DNA from: Chrysoperla carnea | Lineage: Eukaryota > Arthropoda > Insecta > Neuroptera > Chrysopidae | DNA length: 64,000 bases | Reading direction: 5' to 3' | Assembly (NCBI RefSeq): GCF_905475395.1 | Contig: NC_058341.1 | Location: forward strand, 59,403,501-59,467,500 | Shown: one piece after another, positions 12,348-25,882 of the stretch | Numbering within the stretch: position 1 is the first letter of the stretch | How the letters are laid out: the number at the start of each line of letters is the position of its first letter | Made by a program: the position numbers and the translations under genes | Notes under the pieces: generated by a model | The model's input: only the letters and a program-made list of their open reading frames with translations | The model's database searches: none | Told to the model about the DNA's origin: nothing

Positions 12348-12989
12348 ATACGGGGTGTTTATTTAATAGACATGTGCTTGAAACTCTAAAAATAAGTTTC
12401 GTCGAGAAAAATTCTTCGAGAAAAAAAGCAAAAAATGCGGAGATTTCAAGCAATCATTATATTCGACCTGTGCTTCCAGGTTCAATGAAAAGTAGACTCT
12501 GCTTCATAACTGATAACAGAGAGAAGAAAACTTTAACTTAGAAAGTTATTCCTTATTTGAAAAGTAACATTTTTGATTCGAAATATATTTTTAAAAACTG
12601 GATCTTTAAAACAGAAACTGACTGCAAAGTCGTACCCAAAATTATCTCTTACTTTTTTCAAAAATTGGATAAAAAAATTTACAAAAGCGTAGATTTTTTA
12701 GACAGAAATTGAATGTATCTAAACTATTCAATTTGCAAAAAATCGTTCAAACCAAAAAATTTGGCCTTTTAATAAAGCATAACTCTCTAATTTATATTAT
12801 TCTTCTTTTATCTCCCATCAGTTATGAAGCAGAGTGAACTTTTCGTTGACCCTGAAAGTCGAAGTCGAATATGTCTGCGAAAAATGTGTGCTCATGAATT
12901 CAACTGTTTTGCTGTGATGCATTTTTTTCCAATAAAACATATTTTCGAATTTCAAGCATATGTCAAGTTAAAAAAAACACCCAGTATAT
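12348..12989. mobile_element. Foldback element, family E, copy 1
   Basis: TATACGGGGTGTTT at the left is matched by AAAACACCCAGTATA at the right, and the arms share GCTTGAAANTC, TCTGCTTCATAACTGAT and further blocks over about 300 bp in opposite orientation. A related element lies at 47983-48374. The two short open frames inside are arms read through, not genes. Confidence 0.65.
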
Positions 12990-13160
12990 TGGATTTACGT
13001 CAATCACCAATATTTATTCCTTTTTTCAGAGAGGTAAAAAAACAGAAATATGGAAAAAAACATTTGCTTTTAAAAATTTACTATAAATAATTGATGCTAC
13101 TACCAAATTTGGAAATTTTCTCTCAAAATTCGAAATTATCGTATCAAAATATGTACTAAT

Positions 13161-13629
13161 CGACTAGTAGATTTTAACAGAAAAAATGAAATAATATAAT
13201 GCAATCGGGGCTTTTGAATACTGAATATGAAGATAGTTACATAACGCGGAGTGACTTCGAAAAACCTTATGTTCACAACCTATAAAATATAGAGATAAAT
13301 TTATATTAGAACGAAACAAACAACTTTTGTTAGAAATATTTTTTCACAAAGTTAATAAATTTAATAGAAATCGAATGCGAAAAATAAGACTTTTGCATTC
13401 AGTTCGCAAATATTTATTTAGTTTACGGAAAAATTCTTTGAACACAAGTAATTTGTTACTTTAAAAAGAATACCAATTACATTTTTTTCTATCTTTTACC
13501 AGTGACGAACATGAGCCTTTTCACATAAAATTTAGCATTCTCCATTAAGAACATTCTCTACTTTCAGTATTCAAAAGGAGAACATACTGTATTCTGCCAT
13601 TCCTTTTTTTCTGTTAAAATCTACAGATC
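13161..13629. repeat. Inverted-repeat element, about 70-bp arms
   Basis: GTAGATTTTAACAGAAAAAA near 13167 is repeated inverted at 13605-13626, and CTTTTGAATACTGAA is repeated inverted about 60 bp further in. The interior is AT-rich with no coding content. Confidence 0.55.
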
Positions 13630-15784
13630 AGTAAAGAAAAGCTTGTGCGGAAAAAGATATACCGAATACGAAGCGAACCACCTTTGGCTGCCGTGCTGAT
13701 AATAATAATAATTTTTAAAATTAAACAGTGGAATGAATTTAATTAAAATAATTATGTACTAATTTGAATACTGATTATTATACGATGTTTATCATATTCC
13801 CCGCGGAATGTTACTATAATTTGGGAAAATAAAATAAAATTTTCGTCTAGTTGTCACACACGTTACTTGAAAGTTGAAATAAAATTATAGTGTTACATAA
13901 TTTCCATAACCTATGGTTGCACTACTGGTCAACAATACATAAGATTTTCGAAATATTTTTACCTAAAAAAGGGAAAAATCTTCTCTCATTGTATTACCTA
14001 TTTATTCTATTTCCTGGAAAAAGATTTTTGTAAAATTCAAAGTAGCTTTTTGTGAGAAAAAATAATTCACCGGTGAAACATGCCTTCGAATTTAGGAGAA
14101 AAACAAGTTTTTTCATATTAATGGGCGAATTTCTCGAAAACCTTTCTAAAAATAAATTTCATGCTCCTGTGACAAAATTTATGTTGACCAGTGATAATTC
14201 GATTACAGGCCGATACTATGATTCAAAACGATATTTAATTTCATACTCGTAAAAAGAGGTGATTGTACCATCGACATTTAAAATAAGAGATATATATGGT
14301 GCATAAAAAACCATAGGAAAAACAATAAGCCAAAAATGTTTAATATTTTTCAATTTCGGTTTATTTTGTTAGTTATTGGTATTAGTAGAATTTAACTTTT
14401 TTTAAATTATATACGATTTTTGTTCCTTCCTATAAATTGATTTTGTAGCAATTATGAAATTTCGTAAAAAAATTTTAATTTTTTTATATTAATTACACAT
14501 CGAAAACGTCGAAAATCACCACAATTTAAAATTTATATAACCGGAGTTATATAAATTATATAACCTCGGTAAATACAAATTTTAAATAATCCAAGGTTTA
14601 GGCTCAATTCTTTCAGCAAAAGATTCGATCGACTTTTTTTACGGATATGGAATTAAATATCGGACGTTGGTTTTTTTATTTGAAATTTTTTTAACAAGAG
14701 ATTTGTTTTTTTAAACGAGTTTATTGAAAGACCTTAAATATGTTGGTGATGGAAATGAAAGTCCGATTTGTAAGAATATTCTTTTTAAAAAATTTAACTG
14801 CCTTCTTAATTGAATTAAAAACATGGTTATTAATTAATTTTAAGATTGTGGAGTAGTTACAAATTTTCTGAGACCCACGAAAAAAAAGGAACTCAGCTTT
14901 GGCACTCCACTTAAGCTGCGTTTATTTTAATATTGCCAAATTAAAATAATGTGAATATAAAACGCAATTAACTTTTAAAAGTGTGACAACTTCAAAAACA
15001 TTAAAAATGCAAATTTAACAAAAATGCACGCCTGTATCTTTATATAAACATGGTAACTTACGGGTAACGGTTAAGCTTGCTTTTATTGCAAATCGTGCTC
15101 AAAAAAGTATTTTTTCACAGCGCTTAAACATTTATTTTAAAGTCTTTTTTAAAGCGAGTACATTTTGAAGTTTAATTATTATTTTAAAGTAATAAAATAA
15201 ATGTCGTATCTCTAAACACACGCTAGGTATGAGAACATTTTGTAATACTTTCCTCACGTAGACTTGGCTGGGTCTCTACGGCAGCATTATGTTTAGTCAC
15301 TGGAAATTATCTTATTATTATCAATAAGATTAGTTTGGAAGGCGGGAATCAGTATTACAATACAAAGATTTTCACCGACACAGTAAGGTTTTTAGAATCA
15401 TGATCCGAATTAATTGAAATTTTCTGATTTTCGTCAAATACATATGCAAAATTATTTGTGAGTTTTTCATTTAACCACTTAAAATTTACCTCATAAATTC
15501 CATTTGTGAAAATACCAATTTTTTGCTATATTCACTATAAAAAAAACGCAAGGCAATTCACATACAAACTTATATTCCCTATTTTAGTCCCTAGTAAAAA
15601 CAAAAAAAATAAAATCGAATTTTCATGGAATTAATGGAAAAAACCCAAAAAGAAGTTGTATCTTCTATTTTAAAAATGAATATAGTAGTCTATTTTATGG
15701 AATATAGTAGTGACATTTTTTCACCTCACATCACTGTTTTTGAGATACCATCGTTATTAAAAAATTCGCATTTTTAAACTAAAA

Positions 15785-16042
15785 TGTTGTCATCAACAAA
15801 ATAGACGATTTATTATTGTATGATTGTAATCAAATATTTGATTTAAATTTGGGCTATTCTAAGCACTTTTTATGCCTTGTAATTGTTCACCTTACCTGAC
15901 CGTTTTCGAAATATAAACGTTAAAAAAAATGACAAGGAACAAACAGTGCCTAGAATAGTCCAAAATATAAATTTCAATCGCTTTTAAATCAAATATTTGG
16001 TCACAATCATACGATAATCGTCTATTTAGTTGATAAGAAAAT
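15785..16042. repeat. Foldback element, about 100-bp arms
   Basis: Left arm AATAGACGATT, TGTATGATTGT, CAAATATTTGATTTAAA and CTATTCTA-GCACT recurs inverted to 16042. A third partial copy of the CAAATATTTGAT block follows at about 16125-16160. Confidence 0.6.
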
Positions 16043-17764
16043 ATTAGCTTAAAAAGGTGGAATTTTTTTTACAACACTTATATCTCAAAAACGGTCTAAA
16101 ATATGAGATACAATAAGTTTTAAATCAAATATTTGATCAAAATCACACAATAATCGATAATTTCGCCACTGTATGCGTTTTTTTAGTATATTAATGTAAG
16201 CAAGTGAGAATGACATGAACAATTGTTATCACGCTAGCGTGTGGTTAGATATCCCATTAAATTAAATAATCAGATGTGTACTTGAGCATGATCACAATAG
16301 GAAAATTTCTCTAATAAGCATAAAAAAAATGTCCACACAGTAAAAATATTTCCTATCAATTTTTTTTTACAAAAAATTTTGAGATTCTTAAGTACATTTT
16401 GATTGCATGAACAGTAATAATTTGTTACAACAATTTTCATCATATTTTTAATACTCATAAAAATCAGTTTGTTCTTTTTTAACACGACAAATTTTTTGGG
16501 GCGAAATATTTGTTTTACGAAAAGTATTGTCATGTGAAAGGCGTTTTTTTATTGGACATACTAAAAAAGCGAATAATATTAACATTATAAAAAAAAAAGA
16601 GATTGAATTTTCCTGTTTCTCTAAAAAATGTTGAATTATCTTTAATGCTTTGAATATTTATTACCAAAGTTTCCAATTCCACCAATGATCTGTAATTTGT
16701 ATAAATATTGACATGGGTAATGAATTCCCTGATTCTCCAAAAACATAGTGCCCATAGAAATATTCGATATTCGGACAATAAATTTCGGATAAAATTTGTT
16801 AAGATAAGTCAAAATAAGCCGCCTATCAATTTTTATCAATGACAACTTATGCTTATTAGCCTAAATTATAATTTCTTAAAAAAATATTACAACTTCCAAC
16901 TATTTTTTAATGAAATAACTGAACTGAAAATTAGAAAAAATTAATCTCAAAAAATAACAATAAAACAATTTTGTGAAGTATTCTACAATCTCTTGAATCA
17001 TACCATAACACGCGTTTCCATCAAAAAGATAAATTGTAGCTCAAATGGAAGAAGGAGGAGCTAATTTCCCAATTTCGCGTCTTCAATTTTCTTTATTATT
17101 ATTTGCATTAATACATTATATAACGGGCATATGTGTTCATGCATTATTCTAGATAGCAATAAAGTTTTATTACAGTTTCTCTCGCATCCAAATAGGAATT
17201 TTAAACCGAATACATAGAGTTTTGTTTCTCCCCGAAGAATGAGTAATTCTAATTTAAATCTTTCAGTGTCATTACACTTTGAATAGCACTTTCTAAACGT
17301 GACAGAACGACTTTCTGTAAATTTTCATCAGTTTTTCGAAAGAATTAAAAGAAAAGTATGACTCATAAAAGAGCTGCTTGCTACTTTATTTTCAATTCAC
17401 ATTGTTTGCTCATTTCAACAAACCCTTTTGTCACAGTTTCTACCCTTTTTACAACACTTCGGTGGATATGGAGAAGTTGAGTATTCCCTGTAGTTAAATA
17501 GATTTCTCTCGGTTGTTGTAGCCAACACATTAAGTAGATTTGGAATGAGCAAGATAGGCGGAAAATCAACTTCTTCTATTAACTTATTCGAGATAAAAAT
17601 TTTTCCGGTAATTTTGTGGAGACATTTGGATTTACATAAACCAAAAACTTTTAGCGTCTGGTTCAAGTTGAGAGATACCAAGTCTTTATTTTCTATTTAA
17701 TTTTTCCTTCTTAAAAAATATTTTTATTTTTAAGTTTAATTCCTTCAAATTTTTTGCCCATATC

Positions 17765-18115
17765 GCTGAAAGCAAAGAGTATAAGATAGAGAAGAAGGTT
17801 GCGTATACAGGCACGAATGCCATCTGGTATTTGTTTCGTACAAATACTACTGTATTTACAACAATTTCAGTACATGTTAGTACGATATTATTACACAGAA
17901 CAAAGTGGCGCAGTGGCAGCGTGTTGGGCTCACAGCAGAGAGGTCCTTAGATTGAAACTACGCACTGCTAACAGAATTCTTTTAAAAAAATTATGGAGGT
18001 AATGATCGTTTATGACTGAATCCAATCATTAGAGGCGTTGTAACTCGTATACCCTTTTTAACATTGCCAGTAATGGAAGCCTTTTCCTCTATCTTATACT
18101 CTTTGGCTAAAAGCT
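17765..18115. repeat. Inverted-repeat element carrying a tRNA-like insert
   Basis: CAAAGAGTATAAGATAGAG (left arm) faces the same sequence in reverse complement at 18084-18105. Between the arms lies the tRNA-iMet-like pseudogene, so either a tRNA-derived element inserted into a MITE or the MITE captured it. Confidence 0.6.
17899..17970 (+). pseudogene. tRNA-iMet-like pseudogene
   Basis: The 72-nt length and layout follow eukaryotic initiator tRNA-Met: AAAGTGGCGCAGTGG matches the acceptor/D-arm start, GAGGTCC the variable region, GATTGAAACTAC the T arm and CACTGCTA the 3' acceptor strand. The anticodon arm is broken: the loop reads CTCACAG, giving CAC where CAT is expected, and its stem does not pair well. 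It is most likely a dead copy or the head of a SINE. Confidence 0.6.
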
Positions 18116-19384
18116 TATTATTTATTTAACAAGTAATTGGGAGTTGAAATAATTGTATTAATAAAAGGTTAAAATCATTAAAATCAATTTCCTTTAAATG
18201 AGCAGTTTTTTATGGAGCGGTGTATTATCATTTTACGATGATATGATATTTTGAACTGTAATTAGGGCATTTAAAAATGTCACTTAGCTTTAACAAATCT
18301 ACGTCATCCAAAATGAGCATTTGATTGAGGAAATAATTATTTGTTTTCCATATTTATACCAAATTTTCGTTAAGTTTATTTTTACGAAATCGTGAAATTC
18401 ATTTATGAAATGATATTTACAAAAAATATTCAACTTGAGAGATTCATATTCGAAACAGGAATACTTACGAAATTTCCCCCCTTAAAATTAATTAAATACT
18501 TAAAAATATTAAAAAATTTTACTATTAAATATATAAATGTACAAAGTTATCGGGTCGATGTTTTTTGTCAATTAATTATTAATCGTGGAAGTGCGATTCT
18601 CTACTTTCGTAATATGTAAAAAAATTTTCATCTACTTCGATATTTCTAACTGATTTTACGACTAATATTGTTTTATCATTTTCTTTTTTACTAGATTTGT
18701 TTCATTTTCCATACAAGTTTTTTAAGTAAGCAAGAGCCCATTTTGATTTTCCTAATCAATATTATAAGCGAAAAAACAAATAATATAAAAAACAAACATT
18801 TGGTCTAAGAGCCAACAATTGACTTTCGATATTCACACAAATAGTGTGATTATCTTGAGAACGTTTACCTGTAAAATATGAAAAAAACTAAAACGAATAC
18901 ATCGAGTTTGGATGCCAAAATATGGCCGAGAAGTTCAGCAATTAAATTTTCATCTACGGTAAATCTTAAAGAATAATTCATTTAAAAAAATGTGCTGAAA
19001 TACCATAAGTCAGCCGTCATTTGCTCTTAGACTAATTTTATTAATCGCATCATCTAATTCTTTCTTATGTTTTTGTAGGTTTAAGGTTAAGTTTTAAAGA
19101 CACTTGGATTATATTAAGACTATTAGCGTCTTTTTTAGGTAAATTTTTTAGATATGAATTATTTTGGAAATGTGTACGTGATCGACATAGGTAACAAATA
19201 TTTTCAATAATATTGTCGGCACCGGTATAATCAACTTTCAAGTACAAATGCCAACGACGGTAATTTTATTCGTTAACAGGGGATTAGTATTTATTTTATC
19301 AAAATATGTGTCGCGTTCCCAGCATATGTCAACTTCAAAGGCAATCTGTATTTTTAGATCACTTCTAATTACAATCTTAGATAA

Positions 19385-19838
19385 GGGGAGGAACGTACTT
19401 GTGATACTACAAGACAGATATGGTCTGAGTATAATCGTAGGCATTCTGAAGATCTTATATCGCTTGAAAGGACCTCTATTAGCAAAGTTGTTGCGGCTGT
19501 TACAGGACACTGGATGGGCGGCAGGCATGTTAAACGCCTGGACCTGACAGTGTAAGACGACTATTACTGGAGCTGTCACAAAGGAGGCGTGTTTCATCTT
19601 CTATGTTACTGTCCAGGTCTTGCCACGAACAGATGGTCTTATTTGAGCTAACCTCTCTTTGACGACCTCTCCGACCTAAAATCCGTTGACGTCAAAGTAC
19701 TCCTGCTGTTCTTAAATAGCTCCAAATAGTTCATGGAGTAGTTGGCCGCGGATGGGCCAACCCGTTTTCGGTATCACAACGGAACCTATGGTCTAAGTGT
19801 GTCCCATCCAAAGAACAATAACCAAATTCTCTCTTACC
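19385..19838 (+). pseudogene. LINE relic: end of the pol region with RNase H-type tail, plus 3' end
   Basis: One frame reads through RTCDTTRQIWSEYNRR, then LISLERTSISKVVAAVTGHW and RHVKRLDL, then a stop codon and a C-x2-C-type end with HLLCYCPGLATNRW. This order (short RTSISK block, TGHW, then SCHK...HLLCYCP) is that of the C-terminal region of LINE reverse-transcriptase polyproteins of insects. An in-frame stop lies about 35 codons from the end and further stops follow, so it is dead. The last 70 bases share a tail with the SINE at 1290-1577. Confidence 0.7.
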
Positions 19839-21117
19839 GCCCCCATGCTCATACTTGGTCGGAATTACAATGCTAATATGCCGGTAACAATAATATGGTC
19901 AATATCGAAATATATACTTGATAATTAACATCACCGGCTCAGGCAATATTACTTCAAAATATTTGTTGCCGACATCAGTTACGTAGACATTTTCAATTAT
20001 TTTTAGTATTAATAAATTTGTAAATAACGTGTCATGTTATTTTTTGGTTCAAAAGATATGCCAAAATAACTTGTTAAATATATTAAATATTATTAGGCTT
20101 TTTTCAAATTTTTATCTAAAGGCGGATAGTTTTCTTTTAAAAATAACATTAAGGCCTAGTTTAATATTTATTGCTATACCATACAGAATCAATTTCGATT
20201 CTACACCATTACCTGATTTCCTGGCTTTCAGACACGTTAATTGGAAGATCAAAAGTATTTTTTATTAAAATAAATTACGGTACAAGTTGGCTCAAAATGA
20301 ACATAATGGTTTTAAATTTCTTTTAACATTTTCTTTAATGTTATTTTACAAAAGTTTTTGGGGAATTTACATGTCTATTATTGGAACATTTTTATTTTAA
20401 TGTCGGGACTTCTCAAGAAGGAACAATAAACCGCCTAATTGAAAATTTTTCAACAAAAAAAAGCAAAGGGAGCATAAGATTTTATGAAACAATAATTCAT
20501 ACTTCCAAGGGTCTCAATGATTTTGTTGAGTCTCAATGTTAATCGAACTTTATCGATCATGATTTGTTTCATTTTGGAATATTTTTACAAAAAAATACTA
20601 TAATACGGCAAGAACTACTCCCCACTTAGAAAAACTTATGTAATTTTATAAGAAAATATCCACTATGATGTATTAAAGATAATACGACACGTAACAAGAT
20701 TTTACAATAAGTTAATGTGTTGAATTATGTCCAAATACCCGTTAAACCATCTTAAGTTATGAGGAATGTTTTAGAAAGATTGCCTGTAGCAGAAAATGGT
20801 CATCACTTAAGAGAGATCATTTATTATTATCCTATTTTATATCCTTGACTAGAAAACTTATCAGATTTTATTCATTTCCACCATGGTGTTCAATTTTTGC
20901 CATCCCGTATTATGAAAAAATACTTGGTTTAAAATCAATACTTCTTCTTTTTAGAAAAATAATAAATAAACGCTTGATAATGTTTAGCGAGCATGATAGT
21001 CATTTTTAAAGAGCGACAAAAACTCAAGACTCATTAATTACTCCATTTATCGAGCGTTATTTCAATACCAACATAAAAATTATTTTAAATTAGGTTTGTA
21101 CGTTACAAGTAATCATT

Positions 21118-21123
21118 TTTATT
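21118..21123 (-). promoter_or_regulatory. Possible poly(A) signal of the BNIP2-type gene
   Basis: AATAAA read on the minus strand, immediately after the stop codon (TGA at 21126-21124). It is very close to the stop, so a later signal may be the one used. Confidence 0.35.
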
Positions 21124-24100
21124 TCAACAACTAAATTTTGCCTTCTCATAATTTTTCACTTTATCTGGTATTGCTGCCTGTTCTATTGGTAAATCTTCCG
21201 CAAGTTGAGTTAAACTATTTACGTAATTTATTTTCTTGTAAAATTTTGAACTGGAAAGAAAATTAAATTTTATAGAGTAAAACACTAAGAACAACTTTTA
21301 AATTTTAGAATCAAAGATTCTATTTTTATGTACATTTGCAGTATAGCAGTATCGAGAGTCACAATAGGGAATATTCATGAAATTTAAATTTGGTTCAAAT
21401 ATTTTTCTTCCGTAACTTCAATGACAGAACTTAATAAAAGTGCAAATTCAGTGAGGGCATTTAAAAATTTCTAAAACCGAAATTCAAATTTGTATACGGC
21501 CGTGACATCATAGTACACGCTTGTCAAATTTGTTGACATACTGTATGGTATTAATTACTTACATTTTATAGGGTATTTCAATGAGTTATATCATTTTACG
21601 GCTTTTATAAAGAAAACTTAATAATAACGAGTGTAAATTCTGTGTTTTAAATTCATTTTTTTAGCATGTAAATTATACATTGAACTGTCACCAATTGACA
21701 GATCACGTACTTATACGTCATCAACAGAGAGCGCCAAAAAACTACGTTTAAAAATCTCAAAATTATACTGTATTTTAGATATTTTTTTACACTTAATTAC
21801 AGCATTTTTAAACAGTATTTATAATTTTTACTTTGTTATAACGGTGCAAACAATGAATTAAAAAAATTAAAAAAATAGATGAATATTCCCTATTTAACTA
21901 AAATTTGCGTTTTATTAATGTTTCCTTTTGTTAAGAGAAAAAAATTAAGATATTTTTTACCGTACCGTTTGAAATAATTAATGTGAGTAAGGTGCGAATC
22001 ATTAATTACGTAAGAATTTCAAAAAGAGAGGGGTGTGGGTTTTAAAAAAAATTTATTTACGTATTTATGTGGGGGGAAGGGGGGGGGGGTTAAACAAATT
22101 CTTACGTAAGATTTTATGAGTTAAAATTTAATATTAGAAATATATGTACATCGCGAACTAAAGTTTGTGTTAAAGCATAAAGATGTTTAATTTACGTCAA
22201 ACTGTGAGTTTTACTGGGGGTTAAACAAATTCTTACGTAAGATTTTATGAGTTAAAATTTAATATTAGAAATATATGTACATCGCGAACTAAAGTTTGTG
22301 TTAAAGCATAAAGATGTTTAATTTACGTCAAACTGTGAGTTTTACTGTAACTGACCTTTTTCTAACAACGTTTTATACTCGGCAAAACGAGATTGAATCT
22401 TACGTAAGATGAGGAAGGGGGTTTTCGAGGAATATTATGTATGCTTACGTGGAGGCATGGGGGCCAAAAATCGTTAAAATCATGCTTACGTAATTAATGA
22501 ATGGTCCCTAAGAACGAAAGACCATCTTAAACGTGCGCTTGAATGTGCGCTGACAAAATATAGTAAAATCGCCCCCGAAATATCCTAGATAAATATCAAG
22601 TCTCAGACTGTAAGGAAGGTTCAGTTTATTGCAAGTGTCTGGCAATAAATACTGCCGCCAGAAGGTGTCTGGTAGTATTAATTTCAAATTGTTTACAATA
22701 TCCCCTGCAACATATGTAACAATCAGTCCTAGTCTGATCTGAGAATTTGCCATCGGCCATAGCTAGTGGGTATGTACACATACACGGTACACACTAATAC
22801 TATTCTATCGTACATATTTTGTCAGCAAATAAATAAGGTTTCACGGCCCTGGGATCTTGGACCATTATGATTGTCACAGTTCACCTATGTCATAGCACTA
22901 AAAACGAATTTTTGTTGAATTTCAACCAGATTTACTGTTATTGTCGGATTTTCACATTTGCCGCAAGTAGGCTATTCAATTTTTGCCGCCCCTACTAACC
23001 TTTCTAAATATATTTAATCTTCAAGTAAAAAAAAGTGAATAATTATATATATACCTTATAAATGGTTTGGAAACTAATAATAACGTTCGGACCCAAATAG
23101 TGGGATGAACAATATAAAGTCTTTTTAAATTTTTTCGTAATTTCCTATCAACCAATTGGTAACATTTCTTTATCCATGTAAATGATGGCCTACTACTTTT
23201 TGCTGCACCTCCATGTAAATAAACAAGTACATAATCTTCAGTTACAAGTTGATCAAGCGTTGCCAATACATATCTATAAATAAATAAAAAATAATTTTAA
23301 CATACTTATATCAGTACTTTTATGACCTACCAATTCCCAAGTATATACGTAGTAAGAAGAAGAAAAGGTTCGATTACCCATTTGAAAAAATCGAGAAAAA
23401 CGCCAAAAAAAAAAAAATTGTTTTGGAATTTGATGAAACTCGGTGGATGGGGTAATTTTGATCCAAAAAGTATAAAAATCAGTTTAATTTAATGATTGAA
23501 TGCAGAGTTTCAAAGATATCGCAATATTTGTATCGGTTTTAGTCCGTATCTCAAAAATTATTCGGCCATTCATCAAATGCACCCGATTTTTGTACTTTTT
23601 GGGTCAAAATTACCTTATATACTGAGTTTTATCAAAATTGGAAATACAAAAAAATTTCTCGATTTTTTGCAATTTTTTTAAGGGGAACGACTGATAAAAT
23701 CGAGAAGATTGCAAAAAAAATGTTGTTTTGAAATTTGATGAAACTGGGTGGATGGGGTAATTTTGATACAAAAAGTATAAAAATCAGGTTAATTTAAAGA
23801 TTTGACCTAAAGAAAGTAACAATGTCAGCGAGAATCATAGGCAAAACTTCATTTTCAAAAAAGTTTAAAATCCATAAAATTGTGAACAAAAGGGTGGATA
23901 ATTGAGGGCTGTAACGTGATAGTCTAAAGGAGAAATTTCCCAGCAGAGCGAGCGGGTAAAATTAATTTATTAGTTTTTTGCTCTAAATGCGTATCATTAA
24001 TTTGAATAGCTGCTGTTAGAGTCGCTTTCATAAAGTACAAACAGTCAAAAAGTCTGCAAAAAATTATGAGACATCTGAATCAGCGAATGCATTGATATAA

Positions 24101-25851
24101 TTTAACATTATAAAGGATGCATGAAAATGAATACTTACAAAAATAAATTATTCATAACATAATCATAATCGCTGCGTGATTTATCTGGTAGAAAACAAGC
24201 GGAGAACACAACAATTGCATTATGTCCGCCAGCCTTTAAGTAACCACCATGTGATAAAATCCTTTTGTACGGTTCAATAACTTTCATATCAATATTATGC
24301 TGTTCCCCATTTGGTAATACAATCTTTTGCCAATGTCGACTATCTCTACGTTCTTCATCAGCTGAATACTCTTGAATTTCCTCCTGCTGTTGTAGTACAT
24401 TACATTCTGTCACACTCCGTTCTTTAAATACAATTTGCGTTGGGTCAATAATATCTTCGGAACTTTCTAATAAATCTTGTATCACTTGTGATTTTAATTT
24501 TGCACTATCAATACTTTCAATACTTGATACGTCATCGGAATCATCACCACTGTCTTCGCCAGCGGTCATATTTGGTAAAAGACTTATACGTCGTCTACGG
24601 TATATTGGAGCTTCAACTTCTTTTGATTTTTGTGTTTCGTTCATTGTTAAACTAACATTTTGTAAATTAGGACTTAACGTTGCCTTATATGATGATACGT
24701 CGTTTTCACTATCAGACGAATCGGATGATGAAATACTCTGTAAAAAATTGTGTTATTGTTTAAATCGTGTATTTATTAATCAATCTATAAACATGGTCTA
24801 AATCTCACTCACACTACCTCTATATATAGAGTGTCCCAAAAGTATGAGTGCAACTGAATAACTAATCAGGATATTAAGATAATGAAAAATGATCTGTCCA
24901 AAAGTTGTGAATATTATAAGGCATAACATAGGGAACTAGGATTTTATGTTAAAAGTAATTTTGAAAGTGAAATAATCAAATTCACTTATTTAAATGACAA
25001 CTTATATTGTTTATAATAGATTCGTTTTCTTTGGCAGAAAATATGAAATATTTTTTCTTATATTTCAATTTTTTTAATGAGAAAACTAACAAAATTATAT
25101 ATGACGGTATACTAATTTTAGTTCCAAGTTTGTACCGCTTAGTAACATTGGTATAAATGTTCAAAAGGTCACCTAAGTAGCCCATTTCCGACCGTCCGTC
25201 TGTCTGTTTACCTGTCTGCGACCTAGATGACTCAAAAACGAAAAGAAATAAATGCAAAAATTTTTACAGCGTGCTCTGGACGTAATTAGTACATTTAAGT
25301 TCGTTAATGAGCAACATAAGTCAATTGGGTCTTGGATACCGTAAACCCATCTTGTAAACACTTAGAGATAGAAGATTAGTAAGGGCGCAAATTAGAGCAA
25401 AACTTTGCTATCCATTTTCTCCAAAACTATAAAAAATAGAGTGGAAAATTTTTAGGTAGCTTCAACTGGTGGTCTTATGAAAAATTCACGAAAAACGAAA
25501 AAAATTCTAAAAAGTTATTTCGAATAACTGGCACAAATGGCGAAATTTTGGCCATAATTGTGTTGGTTTTTAAAACTGACATTCAACAATTTCTATACAG
25601 TATTTAAACAATTAACACAGTGAATTGTTTGTTTTCGTATAATAATTATTTTACAGAAACAGAAAACCAACCTATCTATGAATAATTATCTAATAGTAGT
25701 ATGTGATTTCATAGAGTATTTTAAGTTGTAACTGTATATAGAGGTAAAATATGTGATTTTTAATTAAACAAAAATTTTTATTGAGTTTATATTTTGTCAA
25801 GGTAAATAATAAAAAAATTTATAAGTTACCATACAAAGTCATTTTTGTACA

Positions 25852-25882
<31 letters not shown>

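Larger units (their letters stand above)
9049..21123. other. Gene-free stretch between Lasp and the BNIP2-type gene
   Basis: This holds the Lasp 5' side (promoter not identifiable by eye), then AT-rich sequence with a tandem array, four foldback elements, a tRNA-like pseudogene and a LINE relic, each listed separately. Outside those, including 18120-19380 and 19840-21120, I see nothing beyond low-complexity AT-rich DNA. Short open frames here have no recognisable domain. Confidence 0.6.

Noticed and set aside
12284-13090. Two plus-strand frames of 85 and 88 codons
   Set aside because: They are the two arms of one foldback element read through; no conserved domain.
13917-14205. Possible inverted repeat around ACTGGTCAACA
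   Set aside because: Only about 15 bases per arm pair well; too weak to list.
19238-19597. 119-codon minus-strand frame
   Set aside because: Antisense shadow of the LINE relic, whose plus-strand frame has the recognisable motifs.
22508-22753. 81-codon minus-strand frame tested as the next BNIP2 exon
   Set aside because: Does not continue the BCH domain; the matching exon is at 21250-21124.
24825-24900. GTGTCCCAAAAGTATGAGTG as the end of a Tc1/mariner element
   Set aside because: Only one end was seen and no coding relic nearby.
25853-25878. Poly-T run as proof of a retroposed gene copy
   Set aside because: No coding-like sequence or target duplication next to it.
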